DNA of 64,000 nucleotides from Stomoxys calcitrans (taxonomy: Eukaryota; Arthropoda; Insecta; Diptera; Muscidae): contig NC_081553.1 of NCBI RefSeq assembly GCF_963082655.1, positions 192,141,732 through 192,205,731 of the forward strand, given 5' to 3'. Shown here piece after piece: positions 43,800 through 54,935 of this stretch (position 1 is the first letter of the stretch; each line of letters opens with the position of its first letter). Below the pieces are notes generated by a model. The model ran no database searches and was not told where the DNA came from. It saw only the letters and a program-made list of their open reading frames with translations. The position numbers were made by a program, and so were the translations under genes.

Positions 43800-45362
43800 T
43801 AGCCGCTAAAGAAATTCTTGGAAGGGATTTACCACCTTCGGAGGATAAGAGTTTTTGTGGATAAAATGGCGGTATTCAATGCTTTGGGTTCGAGGTTGGT
43901 AAGGTCGAAAAGCGTCAAGGGACTTACCACCTTCGGAGAATCAGGTTTTTTGTGGATAAAATTGCGGTATTCAATGATTTGGGTTCGAGGATGGTAAGGT
44001 CGAAAAGCGTCAGGGAATGGTGTATGAGTGTTTATAACCCCTGAAAAACATAATCCGGGCTGATGACATATGTAGCCCTGGCTTGGGTCCCGGAGACGAT
44101 GGTATACAAAGGAGGATATGCGAGGACCTCAAGGTCCTGGGTTCGATGACAGTGAGATCGAAGTGCGTGGCAGAGTGTTTGGAGTCCCTCAATAGATTCC
44201 GGGCTCACGACATAGCAATGACATGAGTTTCTAGACAACATGGTATTTCGGGGAACAAGAATGAAGACGAATATGGCAGGAAAGGTTCCTCCACTGGAAG
44301 CGAACGATTGTCACTAGTCCAAATATTGAACATAGTAGAGGGGGTGTCCATTGCGAAGTCGGGAGTCTTCTCATGGATGCCGAGCTGCCAGGATTTTCGA
44401 ATGACCGGAGGAGGACGAAGGATTTGCTAGCCTTTAAAAATAGGTCACTGAAAGCTATTACAGGCATTACAACCGGGCGCTGTGTTACAGGCCGTATGGA
44501 ATCCCGCATAATTATAACTGCAGAAGTTGTCGTGATGAGAAGGAGGAGATGGAGACTATCGGCCATTTGCTCGGCTCATGTCCGGGCCTAAAGGAGTAAA
44601 AGCTTTCAATCTAAGGGAGCCCGTTTTTTTCTTTGACCTCGGCGATCTTGAAGATGTGTATCTGGGGGAAGTCTCCTCAGGTACATGGTACATGAATCAG
44701 CCAACGGTCTTGCCTAAGTGCCAATTGTCGAGCTACTGAATACAGTAGATGGGATGGCCAGGGGGGGGGGAGGGGGGGGGGGGTTACGTCGGAGGCGAGG
44801 TGGTACTTGCTAAATGGTTGACGGACTGCGAAGGCGCAATGGCCGTTCATCGACCGCAGTAGAACGAGGGAGTTGCTGGCGTTCGATAAGAGGTCGATGA
44901 GTACTTTGTAAGGGGTCATAACCGGACACTGTGTCATAGGCCGCATGGATATACCGCACAATGACTTCTGTAGAAGTTGCCTCGATGAGCATGAGGAGGA
45001 GATTTTTGAGCACGTTGGCTCTCCTTTCTGGGGAGCCGTTTCTTCTGTGACCTGGGTAAACTTGCAAACGTACCTCTGGTATGTCTCCTGAGGTTTGTTG
45101 AGGGAATAGGATGGTTCCGAGGGGTGATGCCACAAGCTCCGCCGTAGGTAGATCCAATCTTGTGTAGGGGCCGGCGGTTCTTCACCTCCTGCTCGGGTTC
45201 TCAGCTCCTCCTGTCCTTTTCTTTTTTTCGTGTATAACTTCTAGTACGAGGTCCCACATTTTCTTTGTCTTCACTTTCTCTCTCTAGGTTACTACAATGG
45301 GCCAAACTGGCCTCCGAGTGAACTCACCTTTGGTGGGCAACCCATTCAACCTAACCTAACCT
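43800..45362 (+). pseudogene. Tandem partial copies of a non-LTR element 3' end
   Basis: The C-terminal region of the RNase H-type element occurs at least twice: AFKNRSLKAITGITTGRCVT followed by a CRSCRDE-like motif near 44430-44570, and VITGHCVIGRMDIPHND with CRSCLDEHEEE near 44915-45005. A ~120-bp internal duplication (GGGACTTACCACCTTCGGAG-type, 43825 and 43918) also occurs. The 3' tail is CATTCAACCTAACCTAACCT at about 45345. All frames are broken. Confidence 0.7.
44761..44783 (+). repeat. Poly-G tract (G10-A-G12)
   Basis: Two long G runs separated by one A, inside retrotransposon remains. Could fold as a G-quadruplex or be a length-variable or assembly-sensitive site. Confidence 0.8.
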
Positions 45363-45364
45363 AC

Positions 45365-45765
45365 ATGGATAAGACGGGAAATCCTACACACACGGTCATG
45401 TTTGGATAGACGGCAGGACCACTGGTTAGCAGTCACCAAAAAAACACTGAGATAAGCGTGGACCAATGCTCCAGAGATGCACATAAGTGAGGGTCGCCGA
45501 TCTAGCAGATGTGTTTCTGGCAAGTCTCTTCGGGCACGTGGATAAGACGGGATATCTTACATACGCCGTCTTGTATACGTAGACGAGCGAAACCACTGGT
45601 TGGCACTCACCAAACAGAAACTCAGATGATCGTGGACCGATGTTCCAGGGATGCACATAAGTGAGGGTCGTCGACCTTGCAGATGAGTTTCTGGTAAGTC
45701 TCCTCAGGTACGTAGATTAGACGGGATGTCCTACATACGCCGTCTTGTAAACGTATGGGAATAGA
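45365..45765. repeat. ~175-bp tandem repeat, just over two units
   Basis: CACATAAGTGAGGGTCG occurs near 45480 and 45655, and GTAGACGAGCG / GATAGACGGCA, GGTTAGCAGTCACCAAA / GGTTGGCACTCACCAAA are paired at the same spacing. Unrelated to the 153-bp monomers. Confidence 0.75.
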
Positions 45766-45769
45766 TAAC

Positions 45770-46116
45770 AAACTTTTATTTAAGTTTTGTGTTCTTCTTT
45801 CAAGAGCCTTTCGTTAGAATCCCATATTGTCCCGATTGGCCTACATGTCCTTTAGGGAATGATTTTTGAAGTTTCGTATTCTATTTCCAAATGCCTGTCA
45901 TTTCATATCCATATTGCCCTAATCGGTAAATATGTAACTTTTGGAGCGGTTTTTGGGGGGTGCATCATCCCCCCGACACGTCAGTTTCAATTCTTATATC
46001 AAGTTCGTACTCTACTCTTAAGTACCTATCATTTGATACCCATATTGTCCCAATCGGTACACATGTTCGTTTGGGTGGGTTTTGGGGTTGGGGGTCCCCC
46101 TGGTTATTTAACCCAT
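45770..46116 (-). repeat. ~130-bp array family (inverted orientation)
   Basis: CCCATATTGTCCCGATTGGC, CCATATTGCCCTAATCGG and CCCATATTGTCCCAATCGG recur, the inverse of the AATATGGG phrase of 13130-15240. Confidence 0.75.
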
Positions 46117-46347
46117 ACCGGTGGTTTTCCACTCCTAATGCTGGCAACATTTGTAAGGTACTATGCCATGTAAAACTTCTCTCCAAAGAGGTGTCGCACT
46201 GCGGCACGCCGTTCGGACTCGGGCCCCTTATCATTGAGATTAAACTTGAATCGGACTGCACTCATTGATATGTGAGAAGTTTGCCCCTGTTCCTTAATGG
46301 AATGTTCATGGGTAAAATTTGCAATTTTTTGCTTCCATGTAAATCGA
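46117..46347 (+). repeat. SINE-containing block identical to 48849-49079
   Basis: 231 bases, starting ACCGGTGGTTTTCCACTCC and ending GCTTCCATGTAAATCGA, that read the same as 48849-49079. It lacks the tRNA-like head and carries 13 or so bases of the other array's monomer at its right edge. Confidence 0.85.
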
Positions 46348-46625
46348 CCCCATATTGCCCTAATCGATAAATATGTAATTTTTGAGGCGGTTTTTGGGGG
46401 GTGAGGCGGGTCCCCCGACACGTAAGGTCGAATTGTTATATCAAGTTCGTACTCTACTCTTAAGTCCCTATCATTTGATACCCATATTGTCCCAATCGGT
46501 ACATATGTCCGTTTGGGTGGGTTTTGGGGTTGGGTGTCCCCTCCCTCCCCCCCCCCCCCGGTAATTTGACACTACATTTTCATACCAATTTTATGTTTTT
46601 GTGTTGCAGCAAGGTGGCATACAAA
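46348..46625 (-). repeat. ~130-bp array family, continuation
   Basis: Resumes with CCCCATATTGCCCTAATCG and ends around a C13-type tract near 46545-46558. Confidence 0.7.
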
Positions 46626-46729
46626 ATTTCACTTACATCGATGCATCCTTACCTGAGATCTGGCGTTTTTGAGTACTGTAGTTAGGGGGAGGGTCCGCCC
46701 CCACGCGGATATCACAAAATAAAGTACCC

Positions 46730-47545
46730 TAACCCAGGGTACTTTGTAACCTGATTGCACTTCTAGAGGGCTCAGTTTTTGTCTGATTTGGCTGAAACAT
46801 TGGACAACAATTTCTCCTATGACCTTTAACATACGTGCTATATAAAGTCTGAATCGGTTCACAACCTAATATAGCTCCCATATGAACCGATCTCCCGAAT
46901 TTACTTCTTGAGACACTATAGGGAGCAATTCTTATCCGATTCGGCTGAAATTTTGCACTATGACTTTCGGTCTCCAACATCAGAGACCAAGAATAGTCAG
47001 AGAAAGTTCATTTTGTTGTAGCCACATTTTCATGTAAAGACGGCGATCCTCGTCAAGCTCCTGTAGGTGAGCAAGCTCGTTTCGGTTCAAAGAACCGATC
47101 GCCGCTGAAACAAAGTGGCCATTTGTTATTTAAAGGTGCCAATAACTCGCCTTATTGTATCGAGCATCATGGGCACTCAGTATTTGTGAAAAGCACGGCC
47201 TCTCACTTAGACTCTCTGCTCGATACCGCTGATTGTCCGCAACTGTCATTGCAGCTACTACGTATGGAACAGTTCACTATCCGCAACCTGTGAGCTACTG
47301 GGCTCGCAGCTAAGCTTCTCGTGACAGCAATGAACATCACACAGATCGGACTTCAATGTTCCAGCCTGTGTGGTGCTCAAAACTATCTCGTGCCGGGCAG
47401 AGAAAGTTCATAACCTTATATAGCATCAGTAGCATAGCAATTCTTATTCATTATCCTTTATTTGCCTATAAAAAGATACCGACCAAAGAACTTGACAATC
47501 CATGGTGGAGGGTATATAATATTCGGCCTAGCTTAGAATGCTTCA
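46730..47545 (+). repeat. Eroded HINE-like element interrupted by a retroposon
   Basis: Monomer phrases TTTGTCTGATTTGGCTGAAA and CCATATGAACCGATCTCCCG occupy 46750-47010. After the insertion (47011-47397 plus duplicated target) the 3' part follows: CTTTATTTGCCTATAAAAAG, then ATGGTGGAGGGTATATAATA and a damaged hairpin (TTCGGCCTAGC) near 47530. Confidence 0.7.
47011..47397 (-). mobile_element. Complete ~387-bp retroposon with 13-bp target duplication
   Basis: The perfect direct repeat CAGAGAAAGTTCA flanks it (46998-47010 and 47398-47410). Read on the minus strand it begins CCCGGCACGAGATAGTTTTG and ends AAAATGTGGCTACAACAAAA, a CAA-type tail like that of the Jockey-like element at 12136. No open reading frame of note and no obvious tRNA-like A/B boxes. 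Other copies lie at 32224, 32462 and 43448. Confidence 0.82.
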
Positions 47546-47559
47546 TCCCCAAGAGCGCC

Positions 47560-48085
47560 ATCTCCAGAAGCGACCCAAATCAACTTGGGACTCAATAAAG
47601 ACAATATGAGTGTGACATAAAAGGTATGCACTACATCATATCGAAATATGGGTCATGAAACTGAGGCTGCCCCATTTCCAAAAAAACTTCAAAACCGACA
47701 TGTAGGTCGACCAGGCCAATATGGGACTCAAATACAAGGGCATTGGGAGTAGAGCACTTATCTGATATTCCAATAGGGAGTTAAAGAGTTTGGGGCAGTC
47801 CCAAGCCCAAAAAAAACTCAGCTTTTCATAGTGGGCTACCCAATCAACCTAAACCTGGGACAATATGTGTATCAATTGAAAGGAAGTCATAAAACTGGGG
47901 CCACCTCACTCCCAAAGGACTCCGAAAAACGGACATGTAGGTCGACCGGCCCAATATGGGACTCATATAAAAGATCTTAGGGAGTGGAGTACTTTTCTGA
48001 TATCCCAATATGGGACAAAGTGTCTGGGGCAGTTCCAAGCTGAAAGAATCCCCAATCTGGCAGTTTGGCCGATAAGGACAATTTT
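47560..48085 (+). repeat. ~125-130-bp array family, diverged
   Basis: ACAATATGAGTGTGACATAA, CCAATATGGGACTCAAATAC, CAATATGTGTATCAATTGAA and CCAATATGGGACTCATATAA recur at irregular spacing. Confidence 0.65.
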
Positions 48086-48379
48086 GGACTCAAAAGAAGG
48101 ATATCATTGTCCGTAAGCAACACGAAGGGGATGTCCCCTATATATGTAGAGCATTGCGTTGGTATTAGGAAAGTTAAACATTGGAGGGGAGAAAAGGGAG
48201 GAGGGTCTATTAATATTCATCTCAAATGTCTGAATGTCAATGTTGGTGGGAAAGACATAAGACGGATTTCTATTCCACACACCAATGATTTTCGTGGAAA
48301 AAGAATTTCGACCCAATGACTAACAAATTTGAACGACATTTGTTATGAATATGAAATCTGAAGATTTCATCCAAACTTT
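48086..48379. other. Unassigned short stretch
   Basis: No recognisable gene. A short open frame on the plus strand has no family features. Confidence 0.4.
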
Positions 48380-50110
48380 TTTATACCCAGCTCCATGGGG
48401 GTAAAATAATCCAGTCATTCCGTTTGTCGACATTCTAAGTCGATCTTGCCATGTCCGTCCGTCCGTCCGTCTATCGAAATCACGATAATGGCAGAACGCA
48501 TAAAGCTAGCCACTCGAAATTTTGCACATAATCTTCTTATTGATGTAGGTCATTGGGGATGCCAAATGAGCCAAATCGGTTCAGATTTAGATATAGCTTT
48601 CATATAAACCGATCTTCCGAGTTGACTTCTTGAGCCCCTGGATGTCTCAATTTTCATCAGATTTGGTTGAAATTTTGCACATAGTGTTCTGTTATGATTT
48701 CCAATATCTAGTGTTAGGTATGGTCCGAATTGGTCTATAACCTGATATAGCTCCGGTGGGAGGCCACCGTAGCGCAGAGGTTAGCATGTCCGCCTATGAC
48801 GCTGAACGCTTGGGTTCGAATCCTGGCGAGACCATCAGAAAAATTTTCACCGGTGGTTTTCCACTCCTAATGCTGGCAACATTTGTAAGGTACTATGCCA
48901 TGTAAAACTTCTCTCCAAAGAGGTGTCGCACTGCGGCACGCCGTTCGGACTCGGGCCCCTTATCATTGAGATTAAACTTGAATCGGACTGCACTCATTGA
49001 TATGTGAGAAGTTTGCCCCTGTTCCTTAATGGAATGTTCATGGGTAAAATTTGCAATTTTTTGCTTCCATGTAAATCGATCTTCCGATTTGACTTCTTAA
49101 GCCCCTGGAAGCCTTAATATTTATCCGATTTGGCTGAAAATTTCCACATGGTGTCCTGTTATGACTTCCAACAACTGTGATAAGTACGGTCCGAATCGGT
49201 TTATAACCTGATATAGCTCCCATATAAACCCTTTTCCCGATTTGACTTCTTTAGCCCCTGGAAGCCTTAATTTTCATCCGATTTAGCTGAAAATTTGCAC
49301 ATTATGTTCTGTTATGACTTCCAACAACTGTGTCAAGTACGGTTCGAATCGGTCTATAATCTGATATAGCTCCCATATAAACCGATCTTCCGATTTGACT
49401 TCTTTAGCGCCTGGAAGCCTTAATTTTTATCAGATTTGGTTGAAAATTTGCACACAGTGTTCTGTTATGATTTCCAATATCTGTGTTAAGTATGGTCCGA
49501 ATCGGTCGATAATCTGATATAGCTCCCATATAAACCGTTTTCCCAATTTGACTTCTTAAGCCCCTGGAAGCCTTAATTTTCATCCGATTTAGCTGAAAAT
49601 TTGCACATGGTGTTCTGTTATGACTTCCAACAACTGTGTCAAGTACGGTCCGAATCGGTTTATAATCTGATATAGCTCCCATAAAAACCGTATTCCCGAT
49701 TTGACTTCTTGAGCCCCTGGAAGCCTTAATTTTCTTCCGATTTGAATTTTCCTCCGAAATTTTGCACATAGTGTTCTGTTATGATATCCAGCAACTGTGA
49801 CAAGTACGGTCCGAATCGGTCTATAACCTGATATAGCTCCCATATAAACCGATCTCCCGATTTGACTCTTTGAGCTCTTACAAATCGCAATTTTTACCGA
49901 ATTTGGCTGAAATTTTGCTTGCGATGTTCCGTTATGACTTCTGACAACTGTGCCAAATCAGTCTATAACCTGATATAGCTCCCTTGTAAACCGGTCTCTC
50001 AATCATCCTTGCTCGGTTCCCAAAAGCTTTGATTTTTGCTCGTTTGACAGAAGTTTGGTATGTAGAATAAAATTATGCCCTGGTTGTTTCCCAAGATTCG
50101 CAAGAACTTG
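48380..50110 (+). repeat. HINE-like element with ~153-bp array, split by a SINE
   Basis: 5' end TTTTTTATACCCAGCTCCATG, leader (GTCCGTCCGTCCGTCTATCG, GCATAAAGCTAGCCACTCG). Monomers are marked by CATATAAACCGAT-like phrases at about 48609, 49229, 49382, 49533, 49687 and 49848 (151-161 bp apart). The 3' end is truncated or eroded near CCCAAGATTCGCAAGAACTT at about 50106; no hairpin is left. Confidence 0.72.
48762..49070 (+). repeat. tRNA-derived SINE, best-preserved copy
   Basis: The head carries a pol III type-2 promoter: A-box region GTAGCGCAGAGGTTAGCAT (about 48779) and B box GGTTCGAATCC (about 48822). The ~250-bp family body follows, ending in an AAAATTTGCAATTTTTTGC-like tail. It inserted in a monomer of the HINE array after GATATAGCTCC. 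RNA polymerase III transcription is plausible. Confidence 0.88.
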
Positions 50111-51344
50111 TTTTAATACTCATTTTTTTTATTTAATATTTGAAATTGAAATATTTTTCTGCCTACGCTTCATTAATTGTTTTTCCTAAACACTGTGCCC
50201 TGAGATATTTTTAAGGCCAAGTACACATGTCTCCGGTCAGTGATAAAAATCTGTTTGCAAAAACAAATGAACTTTTTCAATTTTATTTATCATCGTTCTT
50301 TTAGTGCTTTGCAACTCTTCTCAAAACTCTTCTAATGCCACAAATGTGGACGAAAAAAAAAAACTCAAAAACGGCAGCAGAAACAGTTAAATTCAGCACA
50401 AAAACGTGAAAACGCCACACAAATTTATGCCATACGCCATTAGGCGGCAAAGAACCCGCCAAAAAAGGAAATATGAGCTGCTGCAAATTCTATTGCTCTC
50501 CATGGCGGTCAAGCGTGCAATGAGCAGCAGCCACTTAGCCACTTGGTGGTCACAGACATACATCACTTTAGGTTTATGGCTTTAAGAAGTTGGCTGCCAA
50601 AAAAAGCCTTGAATTGAGTTAAGGTTTTTTTGGTTGGATTTAAGTTAAAAAAAACTTTATTATTCTTACCTTTTAAAAGCAAAATTAAGATTTTGAAATC
50701 CATTTAAATTGTTTATAGAGGAAGATGGAGAGTTTTTTTTCGTTAAAAAAAAAATTATAACATAAACACAATTTTTTTAAATTTTTAAAAATTATTTTTT
50801 TTAGAAGAGTTTCACTTTTTGCTTTAATTTATTTTTTTTTGTATTTTCTGTTCTTTGATGCGATTTTCTCTTCTTTTTTAGATTATTTATATATTTTTTA
50901 AAATTAAAATTCTTTGTATTACATTCAGTCATCCACCAGAGAAGACTGCAAGTTGTTGCTCTAAAGTTCTAACATTTTATACCTGGATGCTTTTGCATGT
51001 TCCTCTGGCGCAAAAGCTTCTTCATCTTATGCTCACCAGTGGGCTGCATGGCGTCAATGGTGTTGGAAAATCATAACAAACCGACGACGCCTCATTCTCA
51101 CTGACCCCACAATCAGCATCGTCCATGTGTGTTCTCAGTGTTTGCATTTAGAATTGTTTAGCGCTGCTACTGCTTCTGCTGTTTGCAGTTTGTAATGTCT
51201 CCCTTTAGAGCATCTTGTTGAAATTTACGATATGTGATGGTTTATCACTCTTTGCTACCCTACAAAGTATAATAGGTTATAGTAAATTCGCTAGGTGGCA
51301 TAACAAAGTTTGTTGCTTAAGTCTTTTGTTTTAACATACCGGTG
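50111..51344. other. Non-repetitive AT-rich DNA, no gene found
   Basis: Contains homopolymer tracts and some higher-complexity sequence (50340-50580, 50990-51200) that might be intronic or regulatory host DNA. No exon can be supported. Confidence 0.45.
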
Positions 51345-51550
51345 AAAATGGAAAACAATAAATTTAACTATAATAAAATAAAAAATACAATAAAAAATAA
51401 GCAAAATAATATGAAATAAAATAAAATAAAAAAATAGAATGAAATACAATAAAATATTTATTTTTTACTAAATAAAATTAGATAAAATAAAAACTTAAAT
51501 AAAATAAAAAAAAATAAATCAAAATATAATAAAATAAACTAAAATAAAAA
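51345..51550 (+). repeat. (AAAATAAAAT)n low-complexity repeat
   Basis: About 200 bases of A/T-only AAATA-type units with occasional C or G, directly abutting the terminus of the next element. Confidence 0.85.
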
Positions 51551-52881
51551 AACAAGTAAAAGCGTGCTAAGTTCGGCCGGGCCGAAGCTTATATACCCTC
51601 CACCATGGATCGCATTTGTCCAGTTCTTTTTCCGGCATCTCTTCTTAGGCAAACCAGGATATAAGAAAAGATTTGCTCTGCTATTAGACCGATATCAAGA
51701 TATGGTCCGGTTTGGACCACAATTAAATTATATGTTGGAGACCTGTGCAAAATGTCAGCCAATTCGAATAAGAATTGCGCCCTTTGGGGGCTCAAGAAGT
51801 AAAATAGAGAGATCGATTTATATGGGAGCTGTATCGGGCTATAGACCGATTCAGACCATAATAAACACGAATGTTGATGGTCATGAGAGGATATGTCGTA
51901 CAAAATTTCAGGCAAATCGGATAATAATTGCGACCTCTAGAGGCCCAAGCAGTCAAGATCCCAGATCGGTTTACATGGCAGCTATATCAGGTTATGAACC
52001 GAGTTGAACCTTATTTGACACAGTTGTTGAAAGTAAAAATAAAATACGTCATGCAAAATTTCAGTCAAATCGGATAATAATTGCGACCTCTAGAGGCTGA
52101 AGAAGTCAATATCCCTGATCGGTTTATATGACAGCTATATCAGGTTATACACCGAGTTGAACCTTATTTGACACAGTTGTTGAAAGAAAGAATAAAATAC
52201 GTCATGCAAAATTTCATTCCAATCGGATAAGAATTGCGCACTCTAGAGGCTAAAGAAGTCAAGACCCGAGATCGGTTTATATGACAGCTATATCAGGTTA
52301 TGGACCGATTTGAACCATAATTGGCACAGTTGTTGCATATTATAACAAAACACTTCATGCAAAAATTCATTCAAATCGGATAAGAATTGCGTCCTTTAGA
52401 GGCTCAAGAAGTCAAGACCCGAGATCGGTTAATATGACAGCTATATCAGGTTATGGACCGATTTGAACGATTCTCAGCACAGTTGTTGGATATAAAAACA
52501 AAACACGTCGTGCAAAATTTCATTCAAATCGGATAAGAATTGCGCACTCTAGAGGCTCAAGAAGTCAAGACCCAAGATCGGTTTATATGGCAGCTATATC
52601 AAAACATGGACCGATATGGCCCATTAACGGTACCAACCGACCTACACTAATAAGAAGTATTTGTGCAAAATTTCAAGCGGCTAGCTTTACTCCTTCGGAA
52701 GTTAGCGTGCTTTCGACAGACAGACAGACGGACGGACAGACGGACGGACATGGCTAGATCGACATAAAATGTCGCGGCGATTTAGAATATGTTTACTTTA
52801 TGGGGTCTCAGACGAATATTTCGAGTAGTTACAAACAGAATGACTAAATTAGTATACCCTCCTATAGTGGAGGGTATAAAA
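51551..52881 (-). repeat. Complete HINE-like element (1.33 kb)
   Basis: Left: AACAAGTAAAAGCGTGCTAA, hairpin TTCGGCCGGGCCGAA, TATACCCTCCACCATGG. The unique segment GGCAAACCAGGATATAAGAA and six monomers follow, then the GACGGACGGACATGG leader near 52730 and the right end CCTATAGTGGAGGGTATAAA. It closely matches 16920-18231 in inverse orientation. Confidence 0.87.
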
Positions 52882-52884
52882 ATA

Positions 52885-53415
52885 GGGGGTCACGCCACCC
52901 CTCAAAAATGAACCGATTTTCCTAAAAGTCTCATCGATTGTTTACGCTTGTCTGAAAGGAAGGCTATAGGCTATATAATTTTTAGATATCGGGTGGAGGG
53001 GGACCCTCCCCTTTACCCCAAAAACACCACCCAAAATAAAAAGTTAACGGATCGGGACAATAAGGGTATCAAATGAAAGGTATTGGAGACCAGAAAACGA
53101 ATATGGTATTAAAATTTGGGTCCAAGTACCCAGCGGTAAATTTTGGAGCCAAGTGTTTTGGAGTTCGCCCTAAAGCACCCCCTAAACTGAACTTCATTTC
53201 CTTTGGGAATAAAGAAAGAATTTGATATCTATTTTCAGTGTAAAGTGCCGGTGGCCTCCACAGGCTCAAAACACCCTCCAAACGGTGCATATTTACCGGT
53301 CATGGCAATATGGGGCTCAAATTAAAGGGATTTGGAAGTGCAGCGCGAATTTCATATCCTTATTTGAGTCAAAATATCTGAGGTGGCATCCCTCCCCTAA
53401 AAAGCACTTCTCATT
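52885..53415. repeat. ~130-bp array family with partial leader
   Basis: A leader-like ATGAACCGATTTTCCTAAAA and GGGGGACCCTCCCC (52906-53005) are followed by CAATAAGGGTATCAAATGAA and GGCAATATGGGGCTCAAATT monomers. Confidence 0.65.
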
Positions 53416-53429
53416 ATCCTAACTTTTAA

Positions 53430-53700
53430 AAACACCAGGAATCGAGCAGGGGCAAACTTCTCACATATTAATGAGTGCTTTCCGATAAAGTTCCAACTCA
53501 ATGATAAGGAACCCTTTTTTATAGCCGAGTCCGAATGGCGTCCCGCAGTGCGACACCACTTTGGGGAAAATTTTTTAAATGACCATGCTTGGCATTGTAC
53601 CTCGCAAATGTCGCCAACATTAAGAGAGGATAAACACCACTTTGTCCGATGTTCTCACCAGGATTCGAACGGGTTCAGTGTCATAGGCTACAATGGCACG
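53430..53700 (-). repeat. tRNA-derived SINE, diverged copy
   Basis: Body phrases GGGGCAAACTTCTCACAT, AGCCGAGTCCGAATGGCGTC and CAGTGCGACACCACTTTGG, and a degraded B box (CAGGATTCGAACGGGTTC) at about 53660. Confidence 0.78.
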
Positions 53701-53819
53701 AATTCGATATCCGCATTCAAGACGAAGTGTCCCCACCCTAAAAAGCTACAATATGAGAGAGTTAAAGAAGGCGAAGAGGCTGAACAGATCTTCTTGAAAT
53801 TTTCACAGATGGTGCATAA

Positions 53820-54650
53820 TAATCGCGTGATAAAAATAGGGTACTAAATTTTTTGATATCTGAAGGGGGAGCGGACCCTCCCCCTTACCCTAATTTTCAG
53901 AAACGAGGTCTCGGAGATGGGTGGTGCGATTTAAGCGAAATTTTGTGTGCTCTCTTATAGTAACCTACAAACAAATAATTTGGTATTCAAATTTCGGATA
54001 TGGTACCTAGGGGGGGCGCCCCACCCTAAAACCTAGCAAATATATATATTCACCAACCACGACAATATGGGACTCAAATGAAAGGTATTTAAGATTAGGA
54101 AACGTATCTGATACCCAATTGTCGGACCAAGTGTTTGGGGGACCAACCTAACCCCCGAAACACCCCTAAATCGGACATATGTACCGACCATGGCAATATG
54201 GGACTAAAATGAAAAGTCTTTGGAAGTAAAGCACGAATCTGATATCCAAATTTCGGATCAAGGGTTTGGCTGGGTCGCCCCTCGACCAAAACAACCTTTA
54301 AAGAGGACAAATTTACCGACCATAGCAATACGGAGCTGATATCAACACTGGGGAAAAAGTGTCTATGGGGCCTCCTCAACCCCCAAAACACCCCCCAAAT
54401 AGGGGGTATTTGAGAGTAGAACATGAATGTGATCAATATTTTCAGAGCCAAGACACTCAGTGGCCGCCCCATAAGTGTTTGGGGACGCCTCATCCCATAA
54501 ACTCCCTTAAACCAATGGCAATATGAAGTTAAAATAAATGGAATTTGAGAGTAGAGCATGATGCTGAGAGTAGAGCATGATGCTGAGAGTAGAGCATGAT
54601 GCTGACAGTAGAGCATGATGCTGAGAGTAGAGCATGAGGCTATGTGTCTG
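53820..54650. repeat. ~130-bp array family with full leader
   Basis: The leader at 53838-54030 (ACTAAATTTTTTGATATCTG, AGCGGACCCTCCCCC) matches 13205-13400 almost word for word. Monomers with CAATATGGGACTCAAATGAA and GCAATATGGGACTAAAATGA follow. A 21-bp tandem repeat forms its right edge. Confidence 0.8.
54545..54641 (+). repeat. 21-bp tandem repeat, about 4.5 units
   Basis: Unit GAGAGTAGAGCATGATGCT plus GA, repeated with one or two substitutions. It arose from the AGAGTAGAGCA phrase of the surrounding array. Confidence 0.9.
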
Positions 54651-54689
54651 ATGGCATACTGCCACTTACATCTAACCTAACATAGACCT

Positions 54690-54935
54690 AGACTTGAAAC
54701 GGCTGTTGAGTTATAGAAGTCTTTGTGCAAATTTTTCAGCCAAATTAGAAGGAGTATAAACGGGAGATCTGTTAATAAACAAGGACCAATTTAACCCATT
54801 TGCAAACCTAACAGACCTACTTCAATTAAAAGAATCTGTGCAAGGTTTTAAGCAGCCAGCTTTATTCGTTCGAAAGATTGCGCGCTTTCGTAAGACGGAC
54901 AGGCAGACCGACGAGCAGACGGACGAACATCGCTT
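54690..54935 (-). repeat. HINE-like 5' leader fragment
   Basis: One monomer remnant, then GCAAGGTTTTAAGCAGCCAG and GACGGACAGGCAGACCGACG (inverse of the leader). Confidence 0.55.

Noticed and set aside
48065..48319. 84-codon frame on the plus strand
   Set aside because: Begins in array sequence and shows no domain or conservation clue.
48770..48845. Functional tRNA gene
   Set aside because: A and B boxes are present but the acceptor stem does not close and the sequence continues into a repeated SINE body.
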